Counted from the stretch's first letter, positions 18,097-29,341 are shown. The stretch: DNA of 64,000 bases from Pseudomonas beijingensis (GCF_030687295.1 NZ_CP117425.1:4034001-4098000), one strand, 5' to 3'. Translations and numbers: made by a program. The notes: generated by a model not told the origin, from the sequence alone.

Positions 18097-21000
18097 ATAT
18101 CTCGCGGCTGTTCATCCTTCGCCCGGTCGCCACTACCCTGAGCATGCTGGCGATCATCCTCGCCGGCCTGATCGCTTACCGGTTGCTGCCGGTGTCGGCA
18201 TTGCCCCAGGTCGACTACCCGACCATCCGCGTGATGACCCTGTACCCGGGCGCCAGTCCCGATGTGATGACCAGTGCGGTCACCGCGCCCCTGGAGCGGC
18301 AGTTCGGGCAGATGCCGGGCCTGACGCAAATGGCCTCCACCAGTTCCGGCGGCGCGTCGGTGATTACCCTGCGCTTCAACCTCGACATCAACATGGACGT
18401 TGCCGAGCAGCAGGTGCAGGCCGCGATCAATGCCGCCACCAACCTGCTGCCCACGGACCTGCCGGCGCCGCCGGTGTACAACAAGGTCAACCCGGCCGAC
18501 ACCCCGGTGCTGACCCTGGCGATCACCTCCAAGACCATGCTGCTGCCCAAGCTCAATGACTTGGTGGACACCCGCATGGCGCAGAAAATCGCCCAGATCA
18601 GCGGCGTCGGCATGGTCACCATCGCCGGTGGCCAGCGCCAGGCCGTGCGAATCAAGGTCAACCCCGAGGCCCTGGCGGCCAACGGCCTGAACCTGGCGGA
18701 TGTGCGCACGTTGATCGGTGCCTCCAACGTCAACCAGCCCAAGGGCAACTTCGACGGCCCGACCCGGGTCTCGATGCTCGACGCCAACGACCAGTTGACC
18801 TCGCCCAAGGACTACGCCGAGCTGATCCTGGCCTACGCCAATGGCGCGCCGTTGCGGCTCAAGGACGTGGCGCAGATCGTCGACGGGGCCGAAAACGAAC
18901 GCCTTGCCGCCTGGGCCAACGAAAACCAGGCCGTGCTGCTGAACATCCAGCGCCAGCCGGGGGCCAATGTCATCGAGGTGGTGGACCGGATCAAGGCGCT
19001 GCTGCCGAGCATCACCGATAACCTGCCGGCCGGCCTGGACGTCACCGTGCTGACCGACCGCACCCAGACCATCCGCGCCTCGGTCACCGACGTGCAGCAC
19101 GAGTTGCTGATCGCCATCGCCCTGGTGGTCATGGTGACATTCCTGTTCCTGCGTCGCGTCAGTGCCACGATCATCCCGTCGGTGGCCGTGCCGTTGTCGC
19201 TGATCGGCACCTTCGGCGTGATGTACCTGGCTGGTTTCTCCATCAATAACCTGACCCTGATGGCCCTGACCATCGCCACCGGTTTCGTGGTGGACGATGC
19301 CATCGTCATGCTGGAGAACATCGCCCGCTTCATCGAGGAGGGCGACAGCCCGTTGCAGGCCGCGCTCAAGGGCGCGAAGCAGATCGGCTTCACGCTGATT
19401 TCCCTGACGCTGTCGCTGATCGCCGTGCTGATCCCGCTGTTGTTCATGGCCGATGTGGTCGGGCGTTTGTTCCGCGAATTCGCCATCACGCTTGCGGTGG
19501 CGATCCTGATTTCCCTGGTGGTGTCCCTGACCCTGACGCCTATGATGTGCGCCCGCTTGCTCAAGCGTGAGCCCAAGGAGGCCGAGCAGGGCCGTTTCTA
19601 CCGTGCCAGCGGCGCCTGGATCGACTGGCTGATCGCCGCCTATGGGCGCAAGTTGCAGTGGGTGCTCAAGCATCAGCCGCTGACCCTGCTGGTGGCGGTG
19701 GGCAGCCTGGTGCTGACGGTGGTGCTGTACCTGGCCGTGCCCAAGGGCTTTTTCCCGGTGCAGGACACCGGGGTGATCCAGGGCATTTCCGAGGCACCGC
19801 AATCGATCTCCTTTGCCGCCATGAGCGAGCGTCAGCAGCAACTGGCCAAGGTGATTCTCGCCGACCCGGCGGTGCAGAGCCTGTCGTCCTACATCGGCGT
19901 GGACGGCGACAACGCCACGCTCAATAGTGGGCGCCTACTGATCAACCTCAAGCCCCACAGCGAGCGGGATGACAGCGCCACCGAAATCATTGCCCGCTTG
20001 CAGCCACAGCTGGATCGACTGGTGGGCATTCGCCTGTTCATGCAGCCGGTGCAGGACCTGACCATCGAAGACCGGGTCAGCCGTACCCAATACCAGTTCA
20101 GCCTGTCATCGCCGGACGCCGAATTGCTCAGTCTCTGGAGTGGGCGCCTGGTCGAGGCCCTGGGCCGCCAACCGGAACTGACAGACGTGGCCAGCGACCT
20201 GCAGGACAAGGGCTTGCAGGTCTACCTGGTGATCGATCGCGACGCGGCTTCACGCCTGGGCGTCTCGGTGTCGAACATCACCGATGCGCTGTATGACGCT
20301 TTCGGCCAGCGGCAGATTTCTACCATCTACACCCAGGCCAGCCAGTACCGCGTGGTATTGCAGGCCCAGGCCGGGGAGCGGCTCGGGCCGCAGGCGCTGG
20401 ACCAGATCCACGTCAAGACCACCGATGGGCGGGCAGGTACGGTTGTCGAGCCTGGCCCGGGTCGAAGAGCGCCAGGCGCAACTGGCGATTGCCCACATCG
20501 GCCAGTTTCCAGCGGTGATGATGTCGTTCAACCTGGCGCCGGGCGTGGCCTTGGGGCATGCGGTGGAGGTGATCGAAAAGGTCCAGCAGGACATTGGCAT
20601 GCCGGTGGGTGTGCAGACCGAATTCCAGGGTGCGGCCCAGGCGTTCCAGGCGTCGTTGTCGAGTACCTTGCTGCTGATTCTCGCGGCGGTGGTGACCATG
20701 TACATCGTCCTGGGCGTGCTGTACGAGAGTTACATCCACCCGATCACCATCCTTTCCACCTTGCCCTCGGCGGCCATCGGCGCCTTGCTGGCGTTGATCC
20801 TCAGCGGCAATGACCTGGGCATGATCGCGATCATCGGCATCATCCTGTTGATCGGCATTGTCAAGAAGAACGCGATCATGATGATCGACTTCGCCCTCGA
20901 CGCCGAGCGCAACCAGGGCATGGACCCACAGACGGCGATCTACCAGGCGGCGTTGCTGCGTTTCCGGCCGATCCTGATGACCACCCTGGCGGCCTTGTTC

Positions 21001-21189
21001 GGCGCGGTGCCGCTGATGCTCGCCACCGGTTCCGGCGCCGAACTGCGCCAGCCCCTCGGCTTGGTGATGGTGGGCGGGTTGTTGGTGAGCCAGGTCTTGA
21101 CGTTGTTCACCACGCCGGTGATCTACCTGTACTTCGATCGACTGGGGCGGCGGTTCGCCAGGCCGGATGCGAAAGAGGTGGGGGTATGA
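18093..21189 (+). pseudogene. muxB: RND efflux pump MuxB (MdtB-like), frame broken by +1 base near the 3' third
   Basis: Inner-membrane RND transporter. The first frame runs from 18093 and leaves register at the GGG of 20427-20429; the correct C-terminal frame continues to 21189. Removing one G restores about 1031 residues, normal for MdtB/MuxB, with the junction reading [19 protein letters not shown]. The proton-relay Asp pair is in [20 protein letters not shown], and the C-terminal [15 protein letters not shown] segment is intact. In P. aeruginosa MuxB works with MuxC as a heteromeric pump for several antibiotics. The break looks like the same single-base run error seen elsewhere in the window. 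A REP nest separates it from muxC. Confidence 0.88.
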
Positions 21190-21225
21190 CGGCAGCCCAC
21201 GGCATTCCGGAGCTTGAGGGCTTTC

Positions 21226-21366
21226 TGTGGCGAGGGAGCTTGCTCCCGCTGGGCTGTGGGAGCAAAGCTTGCTCGCGAAACAGGCGCCTCGATTCTGCAA
21301 GACCGCATCGCGTCCATCGCGGGCAAGCCTTGCTCCCACATAGCGGGAGCCAGCTCCCTCGCCACA
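21226..21366. repeat. Nested REP pairs between muxB and muxC
   Basis: The outer inverted pair is GTGGCGAGGGAGCTTGCTCC-type (arms near 21226 and 21366). Inside it lies a second inverted pair of the TGTGGGAGCAAAGCTTGCTC type (21255-21340). The whole fills most of the 220-bp gap inside the mux operon, where the two pump genes would otherwise lie close together. Confidence 0.9.
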
Positions 21367-21409
21367 AAAGCCTTTATCGTTTGTCGCCTGAAGCCTGGGG
21401 CGGCCGTTT

Positions 21410-24400
21410 ATGAACCTCTCCGGCCCGTTCATCCGCCGCCCGGTAGCGACCATGCTCCTGAGCTTCGCCATCATGCTCCTCGGTGGCGTGTGTTTCGGCC
21501 TGCTGCCGGTTTCGCCCCTGCCGCAAATGGACTTCCCGGTGATCGTGGTCCAGGCCAACTTGCCAGGGGCCAGCCCCGAGGTGATGGCATCGACGGTGGC
21601 AACGCCTCTGGAGCGTTCCTTCGGCGCTATCGCCGGGGTCAATACCATGAGCAGCCGTTCCAGCCAGGGTTCTACGCGGGTCATCCTGCAATTCGACCTG
21701 GACCGCGACATCAACGGCGCCGCCCGGGAAGTGCAGGCGGCCATCAATGCGTCGCGCAACCTGTTGCCCAGCGGCATGCGCAGCATGCCCACCTACAAGA
21801 AGGTCAACCCGTCCCAGGCGCCGATCATGGTGCTGTCGCTGACCTCGGATGTGTTGGAAAAAGGCCAGCTCTACGACCTGGCGTCGACCATCCTGTCCCA
21901 GAGCCTGTCCCAGGTGTCGGGCGTAGGTGAGGTGCAGATCGGTGGCAGCTCGTTGCCGGCGGTGCGTATCGAGCTGGAGCCACAGTTGCTCAATCAGTAC
22001 GGCGTGGCCCTGGACGATGTGCGCAAGGCCATTGCCGACAGCAACGTGCGCCGGCCCAAGGGTTCGGTGGAGGATGATCGGCGCATGTGGCAGGTCCAGG
22101 CCAACGACCAGTTGGAAAAAGCCAAGGACTACGAAACGCTGATCATCCGCTACCAGGACGGCTCGGTGCTACGGCTCAAGGACGTGGCGAAAGTCACCGA
22201 CAGCGTCGAGGACCGTTACAACAGCGGTTTCTTCAACAACGATGCCGCTGTGCTGCTGGTGATCAACCGCCAGGCTGGCGCCAACATCATCGAGACGGTC
22301 AACGAGATCAAGGCGCAACTACCGGCGTTGCAGGCGGTGCTGCCGGCTAGCGTCAAGCTGAACCTGGCGATGGACCGCTCGCCGGTGATCAAGGCCACCC
22401 TGCATGAAGCGGAAATGACCTTGCTGATCGCCGTGGCCCTGGTGGTGCTGGTGGTGTTCCTGTTCCTCGGCAATTTCCGCGCCTCACTCATCCCGACCCT
22501 GGCGGTGCCGGTGTCGCTGGTGGGCACGTTTGCGGTGATGTACCTGTACGGTTTTTCCCTGAACAACCTGTCGCTGATGGCGCTGATCCTGGCGACCGGG
22601 CTGGTGGTGGACGACGCCATCGTGGTGCTGGAGAACATTTCCCGGCACATTGACGAAGGCGTGCCACCGATGGAGGCGGCGTACCGGGGAGCCGAGGAGG
22701 TGGGCTTTACCCTGCTGTCGATGAACGTCTCGCTGGTGGCGGTGTTCCTGTCGATCCTGTTCATGGGCGGCATCATCGAGAGCCTGTTCCGTGAATTCTC
22801 CATCACCCTGGCGGCGTCCATCGTGGTGTCGCTGGTGGTCTCGCTGACCCTCACGCCGATGCTCTGCGCCCGCTGGCTCAAGCCCCACCTGCAAGGGCAG
22901 GAAAACCGCTTGCAGCGCTGGAGCCAGGGGCTCAATGAGCGGATGGTCCGTGGCTACGCCACCAGCCTGGACTGGGTGCTGCGTCATCGGCGCCTGACCT
23001 TGCTGAGCCTGCTGGTGACCATCGGCGTGAACGTCGCGTTGTATGTGGTGGTGCCGAAGACCTTCATGCCGCAGCAGGACACCGGCCAACTGATCGGTTT
23101 CGTGCGTGGCGACGATGGGCTGTCGTTCAACGTGATGCAGCCGAAGATGGAGATCTTCCGTCGTGCCGTGCTCAAGGACGAGGCGGTGCAAAGCGTCGCC
23201 GGTTTCATCGGCGGCAACAACGGCACCAACAACGCCTTCATGCTGGTGCGCCTCAAGCCGATCAAGGAGCGCGGGATTTCCGCGCAGAAAGTCATCGAGC
23301 GCCTGCGCAAGGAAATGCCCAAGGTCCCCCGGCGGCCAATTGATGTTGATGGCCGACCAGGATTTGCAGTTCGGTGGCGGTCGCGAACAGACCACTTCGC
23401 AGTACTCCTACATTTTGCAAAGCGCCGACCTGGCCTCGTTGCGCACTTGGTACCCCAAGGTCGTGGCGGCCTTCCGGGCCTTGCCGGAGCTGACTGCCAT
23501 CGACGCCCGCGACGGTGGCGGGGCGCAGCAGGTGACGTTGGTGGTGGATCGCGACCAGGCCAAGCGCTTGGGCATCGACATGGATATGGTCACCGCGGTG
23601 CTCAATAACGCCTACAGCCAGCGGCAGATTTCCACCATCTATGACAGCCTCAACCAGTACCAGGTGGGTGATGGAGGTCAATCCCAAGTACGCCCAGGAC
23701 CCGAGTACGCTCGAACAGGTCCAGGTGATCACCGCCGATGGCGCGAGGGTGCCGCTGTCGGCCATTGCCCATTACGAGAACAGCCTGGAGGATGACCGGG
23801 TCAGCCATGAAGGCCAGTTTGCGTCCGAGGGTATTTCTTTCGACATGGCCGAAGGTGTCACGGTGGAGCAGGGCACCGCGGCCATCGAGCGGGCGATTAC
23901 CAAGCTCGGGATGCCCGAGGATGTCATCGCGAAAATGGCCGGCACCGCCGACGCGTTCGCGGCCACCCAGAAGAGCCAGCCGTTCATGATTCTCGGCGCG
24001 TTGCTGGCGGTGTATCTGGTGCTGGGAGTGCTGTATGAAAGCTACATTCATCCGCTGACCATCCTGTCCACCTTGCCATCGGCCGGGGTCGGCGCCTTAC
24101 TGTCGATCTACGCATTGGGTAGCGAGTTCAGCCTGATCTCGCTGTTGGGGCTGTTCCTGCTGATCGGCGTGGTGAAGAAAAACGCCATCCTGATGATTGA
24201 TCTGGCGCTGCAATTGGAGCGTGCCGGGCAGACGCCGCTGGAATCGATCCGCAGCGCCTGCCTGCTGCGGTTGCGGCCGATTTTGATGACCACACTGGCG
24301 GCGATCCTTGGCGCCTTGCCGCTGCTGCTCGGCGCCGCCGAAGGCTCGGAAATGCGCCAGCCGCTGGGCCTGACCATCATCGGTGGGCTGGTGTTCAGCC

Positions 24401-24516
24401 AGGTGCTGACGCTCTACACCACGCCGGTGGTTTACCTTTATCTCGACAAGCTGCGCCATCGCTTCAACCGCTGGCGTGGCGTGCGCACTGATGCTGCCCT
24501 GGAAACTCCGCTATGA
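21410..24516 (+). pseudogene. muxC: RND efflux pump MuxC (MdtC-like), frame broken twice by +1 bases
   Basis: The second RND pump of the operon. The N-terminal frame starts at ATG 21410 and is good to about 23325. The middle frame runs from the C run at 23326-23330 to the GGG at 23666-23668, and the last frame continues to 24516. Removing one C and one G gives about 1034 continuous residues (junctions KVPGGQLMLMADQD and LNQYQVVMEVNPKYAQD). The proton-relay segment ATGLVVDDAIVVLENISRHI and the C-terminal KKNAILMIDLALQLE are intact. All conserved parts survive, so the breaks are probably sequence errors. The stop overlaps the opmB start. Confidence 0.88.
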
Positions 24517-25988
24517 CCGACCGTTCGCCTTTCAATCTTGCCGCAACACTGGCGACCGTCCGTGGTTCGCGGGCGCTGAGCCTGGCGCTGTGCGTGGCGA
24601 TGCTCAGTGCCTGCGCCATCGGCCCGGATTATCAGCGTCCCGCGGCGGCCGCCCCGGTGCAGTACAAGGAGGCCCAGGGCTGGCGCCAGGCCAACCCCAG
24701 CGATGCGCTGGCCCGAGGCGCCTGGTGGGAGCTCTACGGCGATACGCAACTCAATGGCCTGGTGGACAAGCTCAACGCGTCCAACCAGACCGTGGCCCAG
24801 GCCGAAGCCCAGTACCGGCAGGCCCAGGCACTGGTGCGCAATGCCCGTGGCGCCTTTTTCCCCACCGTGGACCTGACCGTTGGCAAGACGCGCTCCAGCC
24901 AGGGCACCGGCAGCAGCAGTTCGAGCTTGAGCAGTTCGTCCAGCGGCATTCGCGACACCTACAGTGCCCAGGCTGGTGTCAGCTGGGAGGCCGATGTGTG
25001 GGGCAAGTTGCGCCGCACCCTGGAAGCCGATGAGGCGAGCGCGCAAGCCAGTTTCGCCGATCTGGCGGCGATGCGTCTGAGCCAGCAATCGGAACTGGTG
25101 CAGAACTACTTGCAGTTGCGGGTGATCGATGAACAGAAGCGCCTGTTGCAGACCACCGTCGATAACTATCAACGCTCGCTGAAAATGACCGAAAACCAGT
25201 ACCGCGCCGGGGTGTCCGGCAAGGACGCGGTGGCCCAGGCGCAGAACCAGCTCAAGACCACCCAGGGCGACCTGATCGACCTGATCTGGCAACGGGCCCA
25301 GTTCGAAAACGCCATCGCCGTACTCATCGGCCTGCCACCGGCCGAGTTCAACCTGGCCGAGACTGGAGATATTCCGTCGCTGCCGCAGATTCCGGTGGCG
25401 CTGCCGTCGCAACTGCTCGAACGCCGGCCGGACATCGCCTCGGCAGAGCGCTCGGTGATGGCCGCCAACGCCAACATCGGTGTCGCCAAGGCCGCGTATT
25501 ACCCGGACCTGACCCTGAGCCTCAGTGGCGGCTACAGCAGCAGTACCTACGACAACTGGGTGAGCGTGCCGAACCGCTTCTGGTCGGTAGGGCCGCAATT
25601 GGCGATGACGCTGTTCGATGGCGGTCAGCGTTCGGCGGAAGTCGACCGCACCGTCGCGGCCTACGACCAGACCGTCGCCACCTATCGCCAGACCGTGCTC
25701 GACGGCTTGCGTGAAGTGGAAAACTACATGATCCAGCTCAAGGTGCTGGAAGACGAAGCCCGCGTGCGCCAGGAAGCCCTGGACGCCGCCCGGGAATCCC
25801 TGCGCCTGACCCAGAACCAGTACAGGGCCGGACTGATTGCCTACCTCGACGTGGTCACCGTCCAGGCCACCGCGCTGAGCAACGAACGCAGCATGCTGAG
25901 CCTGCAACAGAGCCGCTTGATTGCCAGCGTACAGTTGATTGCGGCGTTGGGTGGTGGGTGGGATGGGCAGTTGCAGGCAAGTGAATAA
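24513..25988 (+). CDS. opmB: Outer-membrane efflux channel OpmB (TolC/NodT-type lipoprotein)
   Basis: 491 residues, overlapping muxC by 4 bp. The signal ends in the lipobox LSAC (Cys31), followed by AIGPDYQRPAAAAPVQYKE, the standard opening of NodT/OprM-type channels. Two outer-membrane-efflux repeats follow (about 75-275 and 290-480), including SWEADVWGKLRRTLE and LTQNQYRAGLIAYLDVVTVQ. It provides the outer-membrane duct for the MuxABC pump. A Ser-rich insert (about 128-146) is present. A REP doublet begins 22 bp after the stop and no other terminator is evident. Confidence 0.93.
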   Translation: MTDRSPFNLAATLATVRGSRALSLALCVAMLSACAIGPDYQRPAAAAPVQYKEAQGWRQANPSDALARGAWWELYGDTQLNGLVDKLNASNQTVAQAEAQYRQAQALVRNARGAFFPTVDLTVGKTRSSQGTGSSSSSLSSSSSGIRDTYSAQAGVSWEADVWGKLRRTLEADEASAQASFADLAAMRLSQQSELVQNYLQLRVIDEQKRLLQTTVDNYQRSLKMTENQYRAGVSGKDAVAQAQNQLKTTQGDLIDLIWQRAQFENAIAVLIGLPPAEFNLAETGDIPSLPQIPVALPSQLLERRPDIASAERSVMAANANIGVAKAAYYPDLTLSLSGGYSSSTYDNWVSVPNRFWSVGPQLAMTLFDGGQRSAEVDRTVAAYDQTVATYRQTVLDGLREVENYMIQLKVLEDEARVRQEALDAARESLRLTQNQYRAGLIAYLDVVTVQATALSNERSMLSLQQSRLIASVQLIAALGGGWDGQLQASE

Positions 25989-26009
25989 CGGCTGAACGCT
26001 GTGATTCCC

Positions 26010-26099
26010 TGTGGGAGCGAGCTTGCTCGCGATGGCGGCGGCACAATCGACATCACTGCAAACTGAACCACCGCTATCGCGAGCAAGCTCGCTCCCACA
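26010..26099. repeat. REP doublet
   Basis: An inverted pair of REP palindromes of the GTGGGAGCGAGCTTGCTCGC type, with arms at 26010-26033 and 26076-26099, downstream of opmB. Confidence 0.92.
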
Positions 26100-26208
26100 A
26101 TGGCTTGCGGTGAGGTCAGTCCCGCTTTTGGCCGATGCACTGCCTACGTCCCGTCGCGATGGCTTGTTATAGTTCAGGCCTCTTTTCAACCGGTAAAGGA
26201 TCACTGCC

Positions 26209-27021
26209 ATGTCGCAATACCAAGCGTTCCACGTCGAACTTGCAGACAACATCGCCCATGTGCAGATCAATCGTCCGGAAAAGATCAACGCGATGAACGC
26301 CGCATTCTGGAGCGAGATCATCGAGATCTTCCAATGGATCGAAGACACCGATGAGGCGCGGGTGGTAGTGCTCAGCGGTGCCGGCAAGCATTTTTCCTCA
26401 GGGATCGACCTGATGATGTTGGCAGGCGTGGCCAACGAGCTGGGCAAGGACGTAGGACGCAATGCACGGTTGCTGCGGCGCAAGATCCTGCAACTGCAAG
26501 CTTCGTTCAACGCCGTGGACAATTGCCGCAAGCCCGTGCTCGCGGCCATCCAGGGTTATTGCCTGGGCGGTGCCATCGACCTGATTGCCGCGTGTGACAT
26601 GCGGTATGCCGCCGAGGACGCGCAGTTTTCCATCAAGGAGATCGATATCGGCATGGCCGCCGATGTTGGCACATTGCAACGCTTGCCCCGGATCATCGGG
26701 GACGGCATGCTGCGTGAACTCGCTTATACGGGGCGCAACTTCGGTGCCGACGAAGCGCGCAGCATCGGCCTGGTCAATCGTGTCTACAGTGATACCGCCA
26801 GCCTGCTCGACGGCGTGATGGGCATCGCCCGGGAAATCGCCGCCAAGTCGCCGATTGCCGTGACCGGCACCAAGGCCATGATCAGCTACATGCGCGACCA
26901 TAGCATCGACGACGGCCTGGAATACGTCGCCACCTGGAACGCCGCCATGTTGCAATCGACCGACCTGCGCGTGGCCATGGCCGCCCATATGAGCAAACAG
27001 AAACCCGAATTTCTGGATTGA
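26209..27021 (+). CDS. Crotonase-family protein, delta(3,5)-delta(2,4)-dienoyl-CoA isomerase-like
   Basis: 270 residues from ATG 26209 with GTAAAGGA upstream. The crotonase fold is clear, with the oxyanion-hole regions HFSSGIDLMML and GYCLGGAIDLIAACD. The segment KEIDIGMAADVGTLQRLP closely matches mammalian ECH1. Asp124, Glu144 and Asp152 keep the same spacing as the ECH1 catalytic residues Asp176, Glu196 and Asp204. This supports isomerisation of 3,5-dienoyl-CoA to 2,4-dienoyl-CoA during oxidation of unsaturated fatty acids rather than plain hydratase activity. It lies 6 bp upstream of nudC. Confidence 0.88.
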   Translation: MSQYQAFHVELADNIAHVQINRPEKINAMNAAFWSEIIEIFQWIEDTDEARVVVLSGAGKHFSSGIDLMMLAGVANELGKDVGRNARLLRRKILQLQASFNAVDNCRKPVLAAIQGYCLGGAIDLIAACDMRYAAEDAQFSIKEIDIGMAADVGTLQRLPRIIGDGMLRELAYTGRNFGADEARSIGLVNRVYSDTASLLDGVMGIAREIAAKSPIAVTGTKAMISYMRDHSIDDGLEYVATWNAAMLQSTDLRVAMAAHMSKQKPEFLD

Positions 27022-27027
27022 CTGACC

Positions 27028-27858
27028 ATGATTTCACGCTGGACCACCGCAGTACTCGATACCGATCTTCCTGGCGGCTGGGCCGTGGCCCGCAGCCCGG
27101 AAGGCTTTCTGTTCGATGACAACGGCGCGCTGTTTCCCCGCGAATGGCTCAAGCGCCAAGACCTGGCGATCCTCGCCGAGCATGGCATCGGTCACCTGGA
27201 TGGCGAGCCGGTCTACCTGTTGGAATTGCACAGCCCGCTGGACATCCCCGGCTGCAACTGGAAAGGCCTGCGGGCGTTCATGCTCGAGGACGACCACACG
27301 CTGTACAAGGTGTTGGGCTATGCGGCGCAGATCGGCACCTGGGCCCGGGAGCATCGCTTTTGTGGCAGTTGCGGCAAGCGCATGAGCCAGATTCCGTTGG
27401 AGCGGGCGATGTATTGCGACGCCTGCGAGCTGCGCCACTATCCGCGGATTTCACCAAGCATGATCGTGTTGATTACCCGCGGCGATGAAGTGCTGCTGGC
27501 CCGTTCACCGCGTTTCGTCACGGGCGTCTACAGCACCCTGGCGGGGTTTGCCGAGCCCGGCGAGTCGGCGGAGGATTGCCTGGTGCGCGAGGTCCGTGAA
27601 GAAGTCAGTATCGAGGTGAAGAACATCCAGTACATGGGCAGCCAATGCTGGCCGTTTCCCCATTCGATGATGCTGGGTTTTCACGCTGAATATGCCGGCG
27701 GCGACATCGTGCCTCAGGAAGATGAAATCGAGGACGCCCAATGGTTCAACGTCCACGACCTGCCGCCGTTGCCGGCCTCGCGCTCGATCGCCCGCTACCT
27801 GATCGACCTTTACGTGGCGCGGCGCTTAGGCCACGCTGAACCAGTGCTGCCAGGCTAG
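27028..27858 (+). CDS. nudC: NAD(+) diphosphatase NudC
   Basis: 276 residues. A zinc ribbon (Cys112, Cys115, Cys130, Cys133 in FCGSCGKRM and [12 protein letters not shown]) precedes the Nudix box [20 protein letters not shown] (173-192) and the NudC-specific SQCWPFPHS motif (205-213). It hydrolyses NADH/NAD+ to NMN and AMP and can remove NAD caps from RNA. It sits 6 bp after the crotonase gene, so the two are probably co-transcribed. Its 3' end overlaps the convergent exporter gene by 33 bp. Confidence 0.95.
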   Translation: MISRWTTAVLDTDLPGGWAVARSPEGFLFDDNGALFPREWLKRQDLAILAEHGIGHLDGEPVYLLELHSPLDIPGCNWKGLRAFMLEDDHTLYKVLGYAAQIGTWAREHRFCGSCGKRMSQIPLERAMYCDACELRHYPRISPSMIVLITRGDEVLLARSPRFVTGVYSTLAGFAEPGESAEDCLVREVREEVSIEVKNIQYMGSQCWPFPHSMMLGFHAEYAGGDIVPQEDEIEDAQWFNVHDLPPLPASRSIARYLIDLYVARRLGHAEPVLPG

Positions 27859-28605
27859 GCGCACGGTCAAGCCCAGCACCACGGTGATGAACACCGGTCG
27901 GATGAACTTCGCGCCGCCGCTGATGGCGGTGCGAGCCCCGAAGAACGCACCGACCATCACCGACAGGCCCATGCTCAGGCCGATGACCCAGTCCACTTGT
28001 CCGGAGAAGATGAACACCGACAGCGCCGCGATGTTGCTGACGAAATTCATGCTGCGCGCCACGCCACTGGCCTTGACCAGGTCGATGGGGTAGAGCAGCA
28101 GGCTGCTGACGGTCCAGAACGCACCGGTACCCGGCCCGGCCACGCCGTCATAGAAACCCAGGCTGAAGCCCTGGGGCGACTGCCATGTCTTTTTGATCGG
28201 TGCATCGCTGTCCAACGGTGCCTTGGGCGTGCCGCCAAACAACAGGTACAGGCCGCAGGCGAAGACGATCACCGGCAGCATCTTGTTCAGCCACTCGGCG
28301 GGCAGGTAATGGGCGACGATGGCGCCGCTCAGGGCTCCGACCAGTGTACCGACGAGGGCGTGGGTCCACTGCCTCGGGTGGAACAGCTTGCGCTTGTAGA
28401 AGGTGAAGCTGGCCGTCGCCGAGCCAAAGGTCGAACTGAGTTTGTTGGTGCCCAGGACCAGGTGGGGCGGCAAGCCCGCGGTCAGCAGCGCTGGCGTGGT
28501 CAGCAGGCCACCGCCACCGGCGATGGCATCGATGAAACCGGCAATGAAGGCGACAACGGCAAGGATAGCGAGGGTAGTGAGGTCAACGCTGAGTTCGAAA
28601 GGCAT
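27826..28605 (-). CDS. TauE/SafE (TSUP) family membrane transporter
   Basis: 259 residues with about eight membrane helices. The family start ([30 protein letters not shown]) and the second internal half ([20 protein letters not shown]) match TauE/SafE sulfite/organosulfur exporters. It is transcribed toward nudC, overlapping it by 33 bp at the 3' end. The substrate is unknown; sulfite, sulfoacetate or other organic anions are typical for the family. Confidence 0.92.
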   Translation of the reverse strand: MPFELSVDLTTLAILAVVAFIAGFIDAIAGGGGLLTTPALLTAGLPPHLVLGTNKLSSTFGSATASFTFYKRKLFHPRQWTHALVGTLVGALSGAIVAHYLPAEWLNKMLPVIVFACGLYLLFGGTPKAPLDSDAPIKKTWQSPQGFSLGFYDGVAGPGTGAFWTVSSLLLYPIDLVKASGVARSMNFVSNIAALSVFIFSGQVDWVIGLSMGLSVMVGAFFGARTAISGGAKFIRPVFITVVLGLTVRLAWQHWFSVA

Positions 28606-28708
28606 GGAATGGGCTTATTTGGCAGGTCGCAGAAGGGCTGCGGGGAAGGCCGGTATGTTACCCATAATGGTGCAGGGCTGCGACTGCCTCCAAGGCCTGC
28701 AAGGTCCC

Positions 28709-28732
28709 GTGGCGAGGGAGCTTGCTCCCGCT
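28709..28732 (+). repeat. Single REP-like palindrome (GTGGCGAGGGAGC type)
   Basis: An isolated copy of the GTGGCGAGGGAGCTTGCTCC element that also forms the outer arms at 21226-21366. It lies in the 374-bp gap between the TauE gene and tRNA-Cys; the rest of that gap holds only the tRNA promoter. Confidence 0.85.
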
Positions 28733-28820
28733 GGGTTGCGAAGCAGCCCAAAACCTTCGCACCCATGTGGCTGTCTGACGGAAGCTGACCGTTGGACGAA
28801 TTTTTTTTGAAATCAAGGGG

Positions 28821-28849
28821 TTGTCAGCCTAGGCAAATGAGTACATAAT
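28821..28849 (+). promoter_or_regulatory. Sigma-70 promoter, probably for tRNA-Cys
   Basis: TTGTCA, a 17-bp spacer and CATAAT. It is the best promoter match upstream of tRNA-Cys, leaving a leader of about 125 bases before the tRNA. Confidence 0.6.
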
Positions 28850-28979
28850 TGCGCCCATCGAACGCACTGGGACGTAAAAAATCTCAATGTTTTCAAGGAG
28901 ATAGCACTGAGTAAGTGGCTGATTTCCTGATCAGGTTTGTACCGCGATTGATGTGGCTGCATCGCATCAAACGTCTTGA

Positions 28980-29053
28980 GGCCGAATAGCAAAATGGTTA
29001 TGCAGTGGATTGCAAATCCACCTACGCCGGTTCGATTCCGACTTCGGCCTCCA
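28980..29053 (+). tRNA. tRNA-Cys (GCA)
   Basis: A 74-base cloverleaf: acceptor GGCCGAA pairs with TTCGGCC, discriminator T, then an encoded CCA. The anticodon stem GTGGA/TCCAC encloses TTGCAAA (anticodon GCA), and the T-arm has GGTTCGATTCC. Confidence 0.96.
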
Positions 29054-29058
29054 CTTTT

Positions 29059-29096
29059 AAAAAGCTCTGTAGATCTATGATTTACGGAGCTTTTTT
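29059..29096 (+). terminator. Terminator after tRNA-Cys
   Basis: The stem AAAAAGCTCTGTA pairs with TACGGAGCTTTTT (one G-T pair) around an 11-base loop and ends in a T run. Confidence 0.85.
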
Positions 29097-29144
29097 ATTT
29101 TCGAAGCAATGAAAGGTTTTGTGTTGAAAAGGGCACAAGCTACC

Positions 29145-29173
29145 TTGCTTCACGGGGGAGGGATGTATATATT
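29145..29173 (+). promoter_or_regulatory. Sigma-70 promoter for tRNA-Leu
   Basis: TTGCTT, a 17-bp spacer and TATATT, about 75 bp upstream of the tRNA. Together with the terminator after tRNA-Cys this suggests that the two tRNAs have separate transcripts. Confidence 0.55.
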
Positions 29174-29246
29174 CCCCCTCTTGCTGCACCAGCCAGGACT
29201 TCGGCCATTGGATTTTGCCGACGTTCCCATGGCTTACCGCGCTACC

Positions 29247-29333
29247 GCCCGAATGGCGAAACTGGTAGACGCATGGGACTTAAAATCCCCCGCTCGTAAG
29301 GGCGTGCCGGTTCGATTCCGGCTTCGGGCACCA
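29247..29333 (+). tRNA. tRNA-Leu (TAA)
   Basis: An 87-base class II tRNA: acceptor GCCCGAA pairs with TTCGGGC, then A and an encoded CCA. The anticodon loop CTTAAAA gives TAA, and the variable arm is long (CGCTCGTAAGGGCG region). It is a likely integration site, since an integrase scrap lies 84 bp downstream. Confidence 0.96.
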
Positions 29334-29341
29334 TGAACATC

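Noticed and set aside
17826..19841. 671-residue minus-strand frame opposite muxA/muxB
   Set aside because: Gln/His/Arg/Gly-rich shadow product with no recognisable domain; the RND genes are clear on the other strand.
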